Assembly: GCF_000250655.1 (NCBI RefSeq)
Contig: NC_016935.1
Span: 1,010,001 to 1,074,000, forward strand
Direction: 5' to 3'
DNA from: Paenibacillus mucilaginosus 3016
Lineage (GTDB): Bacteria > Bacillota > Bacilli > Paenibacillales > NBRC-103111
DNA: 64,000 bases
Shown here: positions 25,676 to 34,610 of the stretch, piece after piece
Numbering within the stretch: the first letter of the stretch is position 1
Layout of the letters: every line of letters begins with the position of its first letter
Notes under the pieces: generated by a model
What the model was told of the DNA's origin: nothing
The model's database searches: none
The model's input: only the letters and a program-made list of their open reading frames with translations
Position numbers and translations under genes: made by a program

Positions 25676-26529
25676 AAAGCCTCGAAGACCGCCTGATGAA
25701 CGCCGCCGTCCTGCTCATCCTGGGACTGGCGGGGGCAGCCGCCGTGTTTCCGCTGATGTATGTCGTCTCCGTCTCCGTGACGCCGTTCTCCGAGGTGCTG
25801 AAGAACGGGGGCTTCATCCTCATCCCCCGGAGTTTTACATTCAGCGCGTATACGCAGCTGTTCACGGAATCGGCGATTCCCCGGGCGTTCGCGGTTACGG
25901 TATTCATCACGGTTGTGGGGACGCTGATCAATCTCGTGCTGACCGCCTTAATGGCTTACCCGCTCAGCCGCAAGGGACTGCCGGGCCGCAGCTTTTTCCT
26001 CCTTATGGTCGTCTTCACGATGCTGTTCAGCGGGGGGATCATCCCTACGTATCTCATCGTCAAAGCGCTGGGGCTGGTGGATTCCGTCTGGTCGATGATT
26101 CTCCCGAATGCGGTGTGGAGCTTCAATGTTCTGATTATGAAAAGCTTCTACGAAAGCCTGCCCGAAGAGCTGTTCGAGTCCGCCCGGATGGACGGGGCGA
26201 GGGAGTTCCGCATCCTGCTGCAGCTGGTGGTCCCGCTCTCCATTCCTTCGATGCTTACCGTCGGCCTGTTCTACATGGTGGGGCACTGGAACGAATTCTT
26301 CCAGGCGGTCATGTATGTCACGGACCGCTCGCTGTTCCCGCTGCAGGTGATCATCCGGGAGCTCCTCATGATGACCCAGCAGCCGCTCGAGAATGCGGAG
26401 AACATGCTGCCGACCGAGACGATGCAGATGGCTTCGGTCGTTACGGCCAGCCTGCCGATTATTCTCGTGTATCCGTTTATCCAGAAGCATTTTACCAAGG
26501 GGATGCTCCTGGGCTCTGTGAAGGGTTGA
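25669..26529 (+). CDS. Sugar ABC transporter permease, LplC/YtcP-like
   Basis: A 286-residue permease with six helices and the EAA loop ELFESARMDGAREFRILLQLVVPLS, whose core ESARMDGA lies near residues 168-175. PRSFTFSAYTQLF after the first helix is typical of the YtcP group. It pairs with the upstream permease in a heterodimeric channel. ATG 25669 follows GGGGGGAGGGCAT and overlaps the previous stop by 7 bases. The C-terminal PFIQKHFTKGMLLGSVKG is the family ending. The ATPase gene is not in the window; in this group an MsmX-type shared ATPase usually serves. Confidence 0.9.
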   Translation: MVKSLEDRLMNAAVLLILGLAGAAAVFPLMYVVSVSVTPFSEVLKNGGFILIPRSFTFSAYTQLFTESAIPRAFAVTVFITVVGTLINLVLTALMAYPLSRKGLPGRSFFLLMVVFTMLFSGGIIPTYLIVKALGLVDSVWSMILPNAVWSFNVLIMKSFYESLPEELFESARMDGAREFRILLQLVVPLSIPSMLTVGLFYMVGHWNEFFQAVMYVTDRSLFPLQVIIRELLMMTQQPLENAENMLPTETMQMASVVTASLPIILVYPFIQKHFTKGMLLGSVKG

Positions 26530-26587
26530 CGCTCCATGTGCAATAGATGGGTTCAATCTTAATCAAGAAAGATGGGGGACGATGGCT

Positions 26588-28111
26588 ATGGAACAAAAAA
26601 GAAAGCTGGCGGCCGTGCTGGCGGTCATGCTCACGGCGGGATCGGTACTTGCAGGCTGCGGCAGCGAGGAAGCGGCAAAGGCACCGGCCGGTGGGGCAGC
26701 CGGAGGGGACGGCAAGCCCGTCAAGCTCGATATCATCGAGACGGGCAGCGGCCTGCCGTCGCCGGACCAGGACATCATCAAGAGCGAGCTCGACAAGGCG
26801 CTGAAGACGGAGATCAATCTCACGGTGTACGCGTCGATGGACGATTACAAGAACCAGCTCAACGTGCGGATGGCCTCCTCGAACTATCCGGACCTCTTCC
26901 TGGTCGACAAGCAGCAGTTGAAGCAGTTCTCCGAGCAGGGGCTGCTGCTCGACCTCACGCCCTACAAGGAGAAGCTGAAGCCTACGCTGGATTTCATCGG
27001 GGAAGAGTCGGTGAAGAAAGCGGTGCTGGGCGGCAAGCAGTTTGCGATCGCCAAGTCGCCGCAGGTGCCTTATGACACCTATTGGGTCCGCAAGGACTGG
27101 CTCGACAAGCTGGGGCTGAAGGTGCCGGTGACGCCGGAGGAGCTTCTCGAGGTATCGAAGGCCTTCAAGGAAAAGGACCCGGACGGCAACGGCAAGGCGG
27201 ATACGTTCGGGCTGACGGGGGGCAAGCTGGGCGCCTTCAGCACGCTGTTCGGAGCCTACGGCGTCGGCTTTGAAGGCGGCGCTCCAAGCGTCTATGTGAA
27301 GGACGGGAAGATGGTCCATGCCCTGTACGACGGGAACATCAAGGCGGCACTGGGTTTCATCCGGGAGTTCGTAGCCTCCGGCTCGGTCGATCCCGAGCTG
27401 CTGGCGAACTCGGGCCTGCAGCACCGGCAGAAGGCGATCAAGGGCGAAGCGGGCATCATCTACGTCGACTGGCCGAACATGACCAAGGAGCAGTTCGTGG
27501 AGCAGATGAAGGCCGTGTCCGCGAATGTGAACTGGGTGCAGGTCGGCGCGCTGAAGGGGCCCGGCGGAGCTTATGCCAGCGGCTGGGATACCGGCAAGAC
27601 GGCAGGGCTGTACGCCATCCCGAGAGCGCTCGAGAAGAATCCGGAGAAGCTGCAGAAGGTGTTCGACCTCCTGAACTATGTCTCCACGAAGGAAGGGTCC
27701 CTCCTTGTGCAGTACGGCGTGAAAGGGAAGCACTACAACCTGGAAGGGGAGAAGGTCGTCCCCACCGAGCTCATGGGCAAGGAAGGCGGCTACTTCTGGC
27801 TGTACCAGTTCACGGGCCGGCCGGAGCTTGAATACCTGAAGGTCAAATTCGAGAAACAGGCTCCTTATGTGGAGTTCGCCTCGAAGCAGCCGCGGATTGA
27901 GGCATATAATGGTTTTATCAATTATCCTGCAGGCTACAATGCGGCGGATGCCGACCGGTACATCGAAGAGGAGCTGGCGAAGTTCATCTACGGCAAGCGG
28001 CCGCTGGAGGAGTACGATGCGTTCCTGAAGACGCTGGAAGGGTCGATGAACTACAAGGCGTATCTGGCGGAAGCGGAGAAGCGGCTCAAGGAGCTCGGCT
28101 ATCTGAAGTAA
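26588..28111 (+). CDS. Extracellular solute-binding lipoprotein, LplA-like
   Basis: The binding protein of the preceding permeases, 507 residues. The signal peptide ends in a lipobox, SVLAGCG (Cys near residue 24), followed by a flexible Ala/Gly linker and the large two-lobe fold seen in LplA (MEQ-type family 1). The motif NYPDLFLVDKQQL and the segment near residue 435 (YVEFASKQPRIEAYNG) fit this family. It should bind an oligosaccharide or aldouronate-like ligand on the cell surface. The start is ATG 26588, nine bases from GGGGG; ATG 26582 is the alternative and adds two residues. It lies 58 bases after the permease gene. Confidence 0.9.
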   Translation: MEQKRKLAAVLAVMLTAGSVLAGCGSEEAAKAPAGGAAGGDGKPVKLDIIETGSGLPSPDQDIIKSELDKALKTEINLTVYASMDDYKNQLNVRMASSNYPDLFLVDKQQLKQFSEQGLLLDLTPYKEKLKPTLDFIGEESVKKAVLGGKQFAIAKSPQVPYDTYWVRKDWLDKLGLKVPVTPEELLEVSKAFKEKDPDGNGKADTFGLTGGKLGAFSTLFGAYGVGFEGGAPSVYVKDGKMVHALYDGNIKAALGFIREFVASGSVDPELLANSGLQHRQKAIKGEAGIIYVDWPNMTKEQFVEQMKAVSANVNWVQVGALKGPGGAYASGWDTGKTAGLYAIPRALEKNPEKLQKVFDLLNYVSTKEGSLLVQYGVKGKHYNLEGEKVVPTELMGKEGGYFWLYQFTGRPELEYLKVKFEKQAPYVEFASKQPRIEAYNGFINYPAGYNAADADRYIEEELAKFIYGKRPLEEYDAFLKTLEGSMNYKAYLAEAEKRLKELGYLK

Positions 28112-28135
28112 GCAGCCCATGAAGGAGGAAGAGCA

Positions 28136-28975
28136 ATGGCAGCGCATAAGCTGGATATTCCGGCGCTTAAGAGGCAGTTCGAAGAGGATGGGTATCTCCT
28201 GCTCAAAGGGGTCCTGACACCGGAAAAGGTACAGCGGCTGAATGCGGCCGTGGATGAAATTCTCGCCGCAGAGCCCGAGTCGCTTGCTTACAATATCTAC
28301 AACAGCGTGGAACGCCATGACGAGATCGCTTCGCTGATCGACGAGGAGACGGTGCTGCCGCTGGTCGTGAATCTGCTCGGCTTCAATATTCAGCTGCACA
28401 TCTCGCATTTGACGATCCGCCGGCCGAACCCGCAGGATCTCCAGACGGATTCCCACAGCTTCATCAACTGGCACCAGGACGGACCGCATCCCCAGTTTCC
28501 GAAGCAAAGCGGCATCACTTCCACCTATTACATCAAAACCTGCTACATTCTCAGCGACATGTCGGCGCCCGACCGGGGCAACACGAAGGTGATCCCGGGA
28601 TCGCATAACCGCCCGTTCGAGCCGGAGCATCAGAACGTGGACGGGGTCGTGCCGGGAGAGGTGCAGGTATGTGGCGAGCCGGGCGATGTATTCATTTTCG
28701 CGCAGAACCTGTGGCATGCCGGAGCGCCGAACCGCTCCGAGCATACGCGCCGGCAGCTGTTCCTCGGCTACAGCCCGATCTGGATGCGGCCGATCGACTA
28801 CCGGACGGCGTCCCCGCGTCTGCTGGAAGGGGCTTCGCCGTACCGCCGCCAGCTGCTCGGCGTCATCGACGACAATCCGTTCAAGTACTACGTTCCGGAG
28901 GAACGGATGCTGCCCCTCAAAGCGATGTATGCTGCCCCGCCGGTACAGGACGCTTCGGGCGGCGCGCAGATTTAA
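28136..28975 (+). CDS. Phytanoyl-CoA dioxygenase (PhyH) family protein
   Basis: A 279-residue Fe(II)/2-oxoglutarate-dependent oxygenase. The iron-binding facial triad is HxD in NWHQDGPHPQ (His near 119, Asp 121) and the distal His in LWHAGAPNRS near 200; the 2-oxoglutarate Arg is in EHTRRQLFLGYS near 212. DRGNTKVIPGSHNRP is the typical loop. It is 24 bases downstream of the binding-protein gene with GAAGGAGG before ATG, so it belongs to the same operon and may act on the transported compound or a precursor. The exact substrate is unknown. Confidence 0.85.
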   Translation: MAAHKLDIPALKRQFEEDGYLLLKGVLTPEKVQRLNAAVDEILAAEPESLAYNIYNSVERHDEIASLIDEETVLPLVVNLLGFNIQLHISHLTIRRPNPQDLQTDSHSFINWHQDGPHPQFPKQSGITSTYYIKTCYILSDMSAPDRGNTKVIPGSHNRPFEPEHQNVDGVVPGEVQVCGEPGDVFIFAQNLWHAGAPNRSEHTRRQLFLGYSPIWMRPIDYRTASPRLLEGASPYRRQLLGVIDDNPFKYYVPEERMLPLKAMYAAPPVQDASGGAQI

Positions 28976-29302
28976 TACGGCTTCAGAACCCATTCGCACA
29001 GCCGGTCCCTTAAGGGGCCGGTTGTTTATTGTTTTTGGATTTTCCTGCTGCGATGACTGCGGCTGTTGGAGGCACCGGGCTTGGGGCCATTTTGTTGGAA
29101 TTTGTCCCCGCTTTGGAGGATGTTATCCGTTACAATTCCCCGGGCTTTCCCTGATAATGGAACCAAGGAAGAACATAGGGCTTCCGGGACCGGGAAGCCC
29201 GCAGGAGTGAGGTGGCACACGAAGAGGTCATCTTCCCTCAGCATGATCCGCACAATGAATTGACCGTTGTTTAATTAAAATGAAGGAGCGTGTAATGAGA
29301 AG
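28976..29302 (+). other. Intergenic region: terminator and chitinase leader
   Basis: The first 50 bases hold the terminator of the PhyH operon. The remainder carries the leader of the chitinase gene. An AT-rich stretch before GAAGGAG (29282-29288) contains TTTAATTAAAATG and a possible TTGACC (29261) as a -35-like hexamer, with no good -10 at the right distance. No gene is seen apart from the three-codon frame at 29295. Confidence 0.45.
29000..29027 (+). terminator. Intrinsic terminator of the transporter-PhyH operon
   Basis: AGCCGGTCCC and GGGGCCGGTT pair around a TTAA loop and are followed by TGTTTATTGTTTTT. Confidence 0.85.
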
Positions 29303-29306
29303 ATGA
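29295..29306 (+). other. Three-codon mini-ORF overlapping the chitinase start
   Basis: ATG AGA AGA TGA stands six bases after AAGGAG, the ideal distance, while the chitinase ATG (29303) is 14 bases away and overlaps the mini-ORF stop as ATGA. The two AGA codons are rare in a GC-rich genome. It may be a leader minigene or chance. Confidence 0.4.
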
Positions 29307-31343
29307 AGAGAAGCAAACCATGGACGATCGTGCTCACGACTGCCTTGCTGGCATCGCTTGTCCCCGCTGCAGCCTTCGGCGCCGCCGCGTGGGCTCCGAA
29401 CGTAACTTACAAGGTCGGCGACCTCGCCGATTACTCCGGTTCCACCTATCAGGTGCTGCAGAACCATACCTCCCAGACAGGCTGGGAGCCGTCGAACGTA
29501 CCGGCTCTCTGGAAGCTCGTATCGAGCGGCGGAACGGCCGATACCCAGGCGCCGAGCGCACCGGCGAACCTGATCTCCTCCGCCAAGACGTCGACCTCCG
29601 TGACCTTATCCTGGGGAGCTTCCACCGATAACGTCGGCGTGGCCGGCTATGACGTCTACCGCGGGACGGCCCTGGCCGGCACAGCCACGGGAACCGGCTT
29701 CACGGTGAGCGGCCTGACGGCGAACACCGCCTATAGCTTCACGGTGAAGGCGAAGGATGCGGCAGGGAACGTATCGCCTTCGAGCAATGTGCTGTCGGTG
29801 ACGACAAGCCCGGCATCCGCTGCGGATACGCAGGCGCCGACCGTGCCGGCAGGGCTCAAGGCTTCGGGCGTGACGAGCAGCTCCGTTTCGCTGTCCTGGA
29901 CGGCTTCGACGGACAACGTGGGCGTGACCGGTTATGAGGTGTATCGCGGCACCGTACTGGCAGGTACGGCGGCGGGCACCACCTTTACCGTCAGCGGTCT
30001 TGCGGCCAGCACGGCGTATTCCTTTACCGTGAAGGCGAAGGATGCGGCGGGCAACGTGTCGGCGGCGAGCACGGCCGTATCCGCCACGACCTCCGCACCG
30101 CCTACAGGCGGCAGCGGCGGCTACAAGATCGTGACCTATTATCCGGCTTGGGCCGTGTATGCCCGGAACTTCAAGGTGCCGGACATCGATGCGAGCAAGA
30201 TCACGCACATCAACTATGCGTTTGCGGACATCTGCTGGAACGGCCGGCACGGCAACCCGGACCCGTCCAGCCCGAACCCGCAGACCTGGGCTTGTGCCGA
30301 CGAGACCGGCAATATCAACGTGCCGAACGGGACGATCGTGCAGGGCGACCCTTGGGCCGACACGGGCATGTCCTATCCCGGCGATACCTGGGACGAGCCG
30401 ATCAAGGGCAGCTTCAAGCAGCTCATCAAGCTGAAGCAGGCGAACCCGCACCTGAAGACGATCATCTCCGTGGGAGGCTGGTCGTGGTCCAACCGCTTCT
30501 CCGATCGTGGCGGCCGATCCGGCGGCGCGCGCCGTCTTCGCCAAGTCGGCGGTGGATTTTCTCCGCAAGTACCAGTTTGACGGCGTGGATCTGGACTGGG
30601 AGTATCCGGTGAGCGGCGGTCTGGCCGGCAATACCTACCGGCCGGAAGACAAGCAGAATTACACGCTTCTGCTGCAGACGATCCGTGCCGAGCTGGACAA
30701 GGCCGGAACGGCGGACGGCAGGAAGTACCTTCTGACGATCGCTTCGGGTGCAGGACCGGCGTTTGTCGCCAACACGGAGCTCGGCAAGATCTCCCAGACG
30801 CTCGACTGGATCAACATCATGACCTATGATTTCCACGGGGGCTGGGATCCGAAAGCGGGACAGAATGCGCCGCTCTATTTCGATCCGGCCGATCCGAGCA
30901 CCGATCCCGTGAACTTCAACGTGGACAAAGCGGTCGCGAATCATCTGAACGCGGGCGTGGCACCATCCAAGCTGGTCATGGGCCTGCCTTACTACGGACG
31001 CGGGATGCAGGGCTGCGCGAACGTGAACGGCGGCTTGTACCAGACGTGCTCCGGTACGGCGGCCAAAGGCACATGGGAGAACGGCTCGTTCGACTTCTAT
31101 GATCTGGAGGCCAATTACATCAACAAGAACGGCTACACCCGCTACTGGAACAGCGTGACGAAGACGCCTTACCTCTATAATCCATCCGGCGGCATCTTCA
31201 TTTCTTACGACGATGCGCAGTCGATCACGGAGAAGGTCAACTACATCAAGAGCAGAGGGCTTGGCGGCGCCATGTCCTGGGAAGTGACGCAGGACCGCAA
31301 CCGAACGCTTCAGACGGCAGTCAAAAACGGACTTAATCCATAA
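29303..31343 (+). pseudogene. Secreted GH18 chitinase, split by a +1 frameshift
   Basis: Frame 1 (from ATG 29303) codes for a signal peptide (residues 1-26), a CBM5/12 chitin-binding domain (about 29-73, YKVGDLADYSGSTYQVLQ), two fibronectin type III domains (about 82-168 and 175-263) and the start of GH18 to SVGGWSWSNRFSD. It then becomes nonsense and stops at 30580. The rest, with the catalytic FDGVDLDWEYP (DxxDxDxE, coded at 30579-30611) and the barrel end to 31343, is in the next frame. One extra C near 30506 explains it; without it the protein would be about 680 residues, like Bacillus ChiA1/ChiD. It is a pseudogene, or an assembly error. Confidence 0.85.
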
Positions 31344-31361
31344 TTGATCCGGATGCTTCAG

Positions 31362-31393
31362 GGCCTCCTTCCTTCGGGACGGGGGCCATTTTT
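31362..31393 (+). terminator. Intrinsic terminator of the chitinase gene
   Basis: GGCCTCC and GGGGGCC (one G-T wobble) with a CCTTCGGG inner loop are followed by ATTTTTAT. Confidence 0.65.
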
Positions 31394-31507
31394 ATGGGGG
31401 GTTAGGAAATTTCAGGGCGGAGATGTAGGCGCTGGAAAGGGGTTTGGGGGGAAGGGGGCGAAGTAGAAGGAGTAAGACCCAATCTCACTTTTGGAGGAAT
31501 CCGCTTC

Positions 31508-32059
31508 ATGTCGATTATCCACAAGGTAGCAACAAGAACTAAGGGATATCTGTCGTTCGGAGGTGGACACGGGGGGCTGTCCGATATGCCCCGGGTCCGG
31601 GGCAAGGTATACGTCAACCGCAGGGGGGAGCTCAAGATCGGCAGGAACCTGTCGATTATCGCAAAGCCGTGGCCTGTCCAGCTGACCGTAGTGAAGGGAG
31701 CGAAGCTGACGATCGGGGACAATGTATTGATCAACGCTGGTGTGGGCATCGCTTCCAATCTGGAGGTGACCATTGGCAATGATGTCAAGATCGGTCCGCG
31801 GACCAGCATCTTCGACTCCCAATATCATCCGCTGGACAGCAGCGATACGGGGAATCTCTGCAAAAAAATCGTCATCGAAGACAATGTTTGGATCGGCACG
31901 GGATGCCTGATCCTGCCCGGCGTGCGGATCGGCCGCAACTCGGTGGTGGCGGCGGGGAGCACGGTCACCCGGGATGTGCCGGAGAATGTTGTGGTGGCGG
32001 GCAGCCCGGCCAAGGTGCTCCGGGAGCTCCAGATCGAGAAGGATTGGATCCGGTCTTAG
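31508..32059 (+). CDS. Hexapeptide-repeat acyltransferase
   Basis: A 183-residue left-handed beta-helix O-acetyltransferase, like maltose/galactoside acetyltransferases and polysaccharide-modifying acetyltransferases. Hexapeptide turns are seen at KLTIGDNVLINAGVGI, VTIGNDVKIGPRTSIFDS and IVIEDNVWIGTGCLILPGVRIGRNSVVAAGS. The catalytic His is probably that of SQYHPLDSS near residue 107. AGSPAKVLRE near the C-terminus is the acetyl-CoA-side segment. The start is ATG 31508 with GGAGGA. No sugar operon surrounds it, so its acceptor is open. Confidence 0.85.
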   Translation: MSIIHKVATRTKGYLSFGGGHGGLSDMPRVRGKVYVNRRGELKIGRNLSIIAKPWPVQLTVVKGAKLTIGDNVLINAGVGIASNLEVTIGNDVKIGPRTSIFDSQYHPLDSSDTGNLCKKIVIEDNVWIGTGCLILPGVRIGRNSVVAAGSTVTRDVPENVVVAGSPAKVLRELQIEKDWIRS

Positions 32060-32114
32060 CCGTGTCTGTTTATGGAGCCGCTTCTTCTCCTCTCGAGGCA
32101 CAGCCATGCACTAC

Positions 32115-32226
32115 CGTGCACACGATGAGATAAACGTCTATGCGTTCCTTTTTAAGGACGATGCGCGTTTATTAAAAATATCAGATGACTGAAACGAGCT
32201 GTAGCGAGTTATACCTTCTGATATGT
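32115..32226 (+). repeat. Dispersed structured repeat, copy B
   Basis: The second copy of the element at 15991-16101, downstream of the acyltransferase gene. Hairpin 1 has arms ATAAACG (32130-32136) and CGTTTAT (32166-32172) extended by a T/G wobble, where copy A has C/G. Hairpin 2 has arms ATATCAGA and TCTGATAT (32178-32185 and 32217-32224), with apical AACGAGC-N4-GCGAGTT as in copy A. Most differences are in loops or keep pairing. A short frame beginning ATG 32106 reads through it with similar residues to copy A (EINxYAxL), but lacks a ribosome binding site. Confidence 0.7.
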
Positions 32227-32231
32227 AAAAT

Positions 32232-32270
32232 AAAAGGCCGCCAGTCCTCCCGAAGGGGAACCGGCAGCCT
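32232..32270 (-). terminator. Intrinsic terminator of the UgpAEB-type operon
   Basis: On the minus strand GGCTGCCGGTTCCCC and GGACTGGCGGCC form a stem capped by TTCG and are followed by TTTTATTTT. The repeat copy lies just beyond its end. Confidence 0.85.
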
Positions 32271-32290
32271 GTGCAAAACAGGAACATCTC

Positions 32291-33694
32291 TTATTTCGCT
32301 GTCGTTTTGTTATACTCGGCGATTTTCGCCGTAATTTCTTTGGCAGCCGCGTCGAGCGCTTCTTTCGGCGCTTTTTTGCCGTTGAGCACTTCTTCGATCG
32401 CTCCTTCGGTCAGCTGGCGCGCTTGAGGGAAGATGCCCATCACGGCGCCCTGGGTGGCCAGGTTGGCTTTGGTCTGGTGCAGCTGGTCGACGGCCGTTTT
32501 GAACTGGGGGTATTTCGTCAGGTTATCCTTCACAAGCTGCTCGTCGTAGGCCTTCTTCGTGATCGGGAAGTAGCCCGTGTTCACGTGCCAGTATGCCTGC
32601 TGCTTCGGATCGGCGAGGAACTTGATGAACGCCCAGGCGCCCTTCTGCTCCGCTTCGGACTTGTTGTTCATGATGTAGTTGGACGCGCCGCCCACGATCA
32701 CGCCGCCTTCCTTGGCATCCGATGGCTTCGGAAGGAAGCCGGTACCGACCTCGAACTTGCCTTCTGCGGCGGAAACGATGCCCCGCAGGGAAGCCGTGGA
32801 GTCGAGGGTCATAGCGATTTGGCCGGCGGCGAAGGCTTTCTTCGTGTCGTCGGTCTTGCGGCCGAGGTTCATCATCGACTTGTCGTCGATCATGCCCTTC
32901 CACCACGTCAGCGTCTTCACGCCTGCATCACTGGCAAGCAGCGATTCCGTCGCCAGGCTCGTCCGCCCGTTGCCGTTGTTGAGCAGCTCGGCGCCCTGGT
33001 TCGCAAAGAACTGCTCCATGAACCAGCCGTAGATGGCGAACGAGGCGCCGGCTTGGCCGTCCTTCGTAAGCTTTTTGGCCGCTTCCGCGACTTCCTCATA
33101 CGTAGCCGGCGGCTTCTCGGGATCGAGACCTGCGGCTTTGAACAGATCCTTGTTGTAATAGAGGATCGGGTTGGACGTATTAAACGGCATGGAGTAGAGC
33201 TTGCCGTCGACCTTGTAGTAGTTCAGGATGTTCTCCTCGAGCTGGGAGATGTCGTACTTGTCCGCATCGATGAACTGCTGAATCGGCGTGATCGCCTTGG
33301 AGTCGATCATGAAACGGGAGCCGATCTCGTACACCTGGATCAGGGTCGGGCCGCTCTTCGAATCCATGGAAGCCTTCAGCTTGTTCAGGCTCTCGTCGTA
33401 CGTACCCTGGAATACGGCTTCTACGACAACGTCTTTCTGGGAAGCGTTAAAATCCGCAACAAGCTTGTCCACCGCTTTGCCGAGCTCGCCGCCCATGGCA
33501 TGCCAGTAGACGACTTTGACAGGGCCTTCCGTTTTGGCGGCTTCTTTGCCGCTCTCTGCTGCTCCGGCTGCCGCTGGCTTGCTCTCGCCGGCCGCGCCGC
33601 CGCCGCTGTTGCCTCCGCAGGCCGCCGTGAAGGTCATGGTCATGGCGAGGGGCAGGATAAGCGACAGGTGTTTCTTGGATTTGCTTTGAAGCAT
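32291..33694 (-). CDS. Extracellular solute-binding lipoprotein, UgpB-like
   Basis: A 467-residue family 1 binding protein. The signal peptide ends in a lipobox, MTFTAACGG (Cys near residue 26), and a Gly/Ala-rich linker follows. VVYWHAMGGELGKAVDKLV near residue 60 and ITKKAYDEQ near residue 370 (WHVNTGYFPITKKAYDE, in part) are typical of UgpB and related glycerol-3-phosphate or glycerophosphodiester binders. It forms an operon with the two permease genes upstream on the minus strand; the gap to them is 97 bases. The real ligand may be another sugar phosphate or a sugar. Confidence 0.85.
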   Translation of the reverse strand: MLQSKSKKHLSLILPLAMTMTFTAACGGNSGGGAAGESKPAAAGAAESGKEAAKTEGPVKVVYWHAMGGELGKAVDKLVADFNASQKDVVVEAVFQGTYDESLNKLKASMDSKSGPTLIQVYEIGSRFMIDSKAITPIQQFIDADKYDISQLEENILNYYKVDGKLYSMPFNTSNPILYYNKDLFKAAGLDPEKPPATYEEVAEAAKKLTKDGQAGASFAIYGWFMEQFFANQGAELLNNGNGRTSLATESLLASDAGVKTLTWWKGMIDDKSMMNLGRKTDDTKKAFAAGQIAMTLDSTASLRGIVSAAEGKFEVGTGFLPKPSDAKEGGVIVGGASNYIMNNKSEAEQKGAWAFIKFLADPKQQAYWHVNTGYFPITKKAYDEQLVKDNLTKYPQFKTAVDQLHQTKANLATQGAVMGIFPQARQLTEGAIEEVLNGKKAPKEALDAAAKEITAKIAEYNKTTAK

Positions 33695-33791
33695 GGGGTG
33701 ATCTCTCCCTTTTTATGGTTGGTTTGTGTATATCACAGCGGGGCCGGTTAGGCCCACGCGTCATGCCGGATGGATAGAAAGAGGCACGGTG

Positions 33792-34610
33792 TCAGCCCTT
33801 GACGGCGCCGGCCGTCATCCCGCGAACGAGCTGCTTGAGACCGAGCACGAGCAGGAGCAGGGAGGGCAGCAGCACCAGCACGACGCCGGCGAGCACCAGG
33901 TTCCAGGAGGTCATCTCCTCGAACTGGAGCATCGAGATGCCGATCTGCACCGTGCGCATCTCTTCCCCGTTGGTGACGAGCAACGGCCACAGGTACATGT
34001 TCCAGTGATTCAGGAACGAGTAGACGCCGAGGGTGGCCAGTGCCGGCTTCGAGAGGGGCAGCACGATCCGCAGGAAGATGCGGATGTGCCCGCAGCCGTC
34101 GATCCGGGCGGCCTCGAACAGCTCGCGGGGCAGCTGCAGGAAGAACTGGCGGAGCAGGAAGACGCCGAAGGCGGACGCAAGGAACGGCACAATCAGCGCC
34201 TTATAGGAATCGAGCCAATCCCAGCTTTTGACCGTGAGGTAGTTGGGGATGACGGTGACCTCCCACGGAATCATCATCGTGGAGAGGAAGAGGCCGAACA
34301 GCAGGCTCCTTCCGGCGAACCGGAGGAAGGAGAAGGCGTAGGCGGCCATGCTGGCTGTCAGAAGCTGCCCCAGCATGATGGCGGTGGAGATCAGGAAGGA
34401 ATTGCCGATGAACCTTCCGATCGGCAGGAGATCCGTGACTTCCGCATAGTTGCCGAGATAGAGGGAGGACGGCAGCAGCTTCGGCGGAGAGGTGGCGGCC
34501 TCCCCGCTCGTCATGAAGGAGGCCGAGACGGTATACAGGATCGGATACAGGGTCAGTACCGCAGCGCACAGCAGCAGTCCGTAGATGATTCCTTTCTGCA
34601 GGCTTGTCAT
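33792..34610 (-). CDS. ABC transporter permease, UgpE-like
   Basis: A 272-residue permease with six membrane helices and the EAA loop (ELFEAARIDGCGHIRIF, near residues 165-180). PWEVTVIPNYLTVKSWDWLDS near residue 107 is a conserved loop of this subfamily. Its start overlaps the end of the upstream permease (ATGA). It pairs with the UgpA-like protein and takes substrate from the lipoprotein encoded at 32291-33694. Confidence 0.9.
   Translation of the reverse strand: MTSLQKGIIYGLLLCAAVLTLYPILYTVSASFMTSGEAATSPPKLLPSSLYLGNYAEVTDLLPIGRFIGNSFLISTAIMLGQLLTASMAAYAFSFLRFAGRSLLFGLFLSTMMIPWEVTVIPNYLTVKSWDWLDSYKALIVPFLASAFGVFLLRQFFLQLPRELFEAARIDGCGHIRIFLRIVLPLSKPALATLGVYSFLNHWNMYLWPLLVTNGEEMRTVQIGISMLQFEEMTSWNLVLAGVVLVLLPSLLLLVLGLKQLVRGMTAGAVKG

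Noticed and set aside
29261-29266. TTGACC as the -35 of the chitinase promoter
   Set aside because: No matching -10 at 16-18 bases; the region is AT-rich by chance or uses another sigma factor.
30507-31343. Second half of the chitinase as an independent gene
   Set aside because: It begins in the middle of the GH18 barrel with no ribosome binding site or signal peptide, so it is the second part of a frameshifted gene.
31974-32192. Short frame through repeat copy B, with a similar translation in copy A
   Set aside because: Both copies can be read with related residues (EINxYAxL), but neither has a ribosome binding site, the copies differ by frame-breaking indels further on, and conserved pairing explains the similarity better. 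Kept as a structured repeat.
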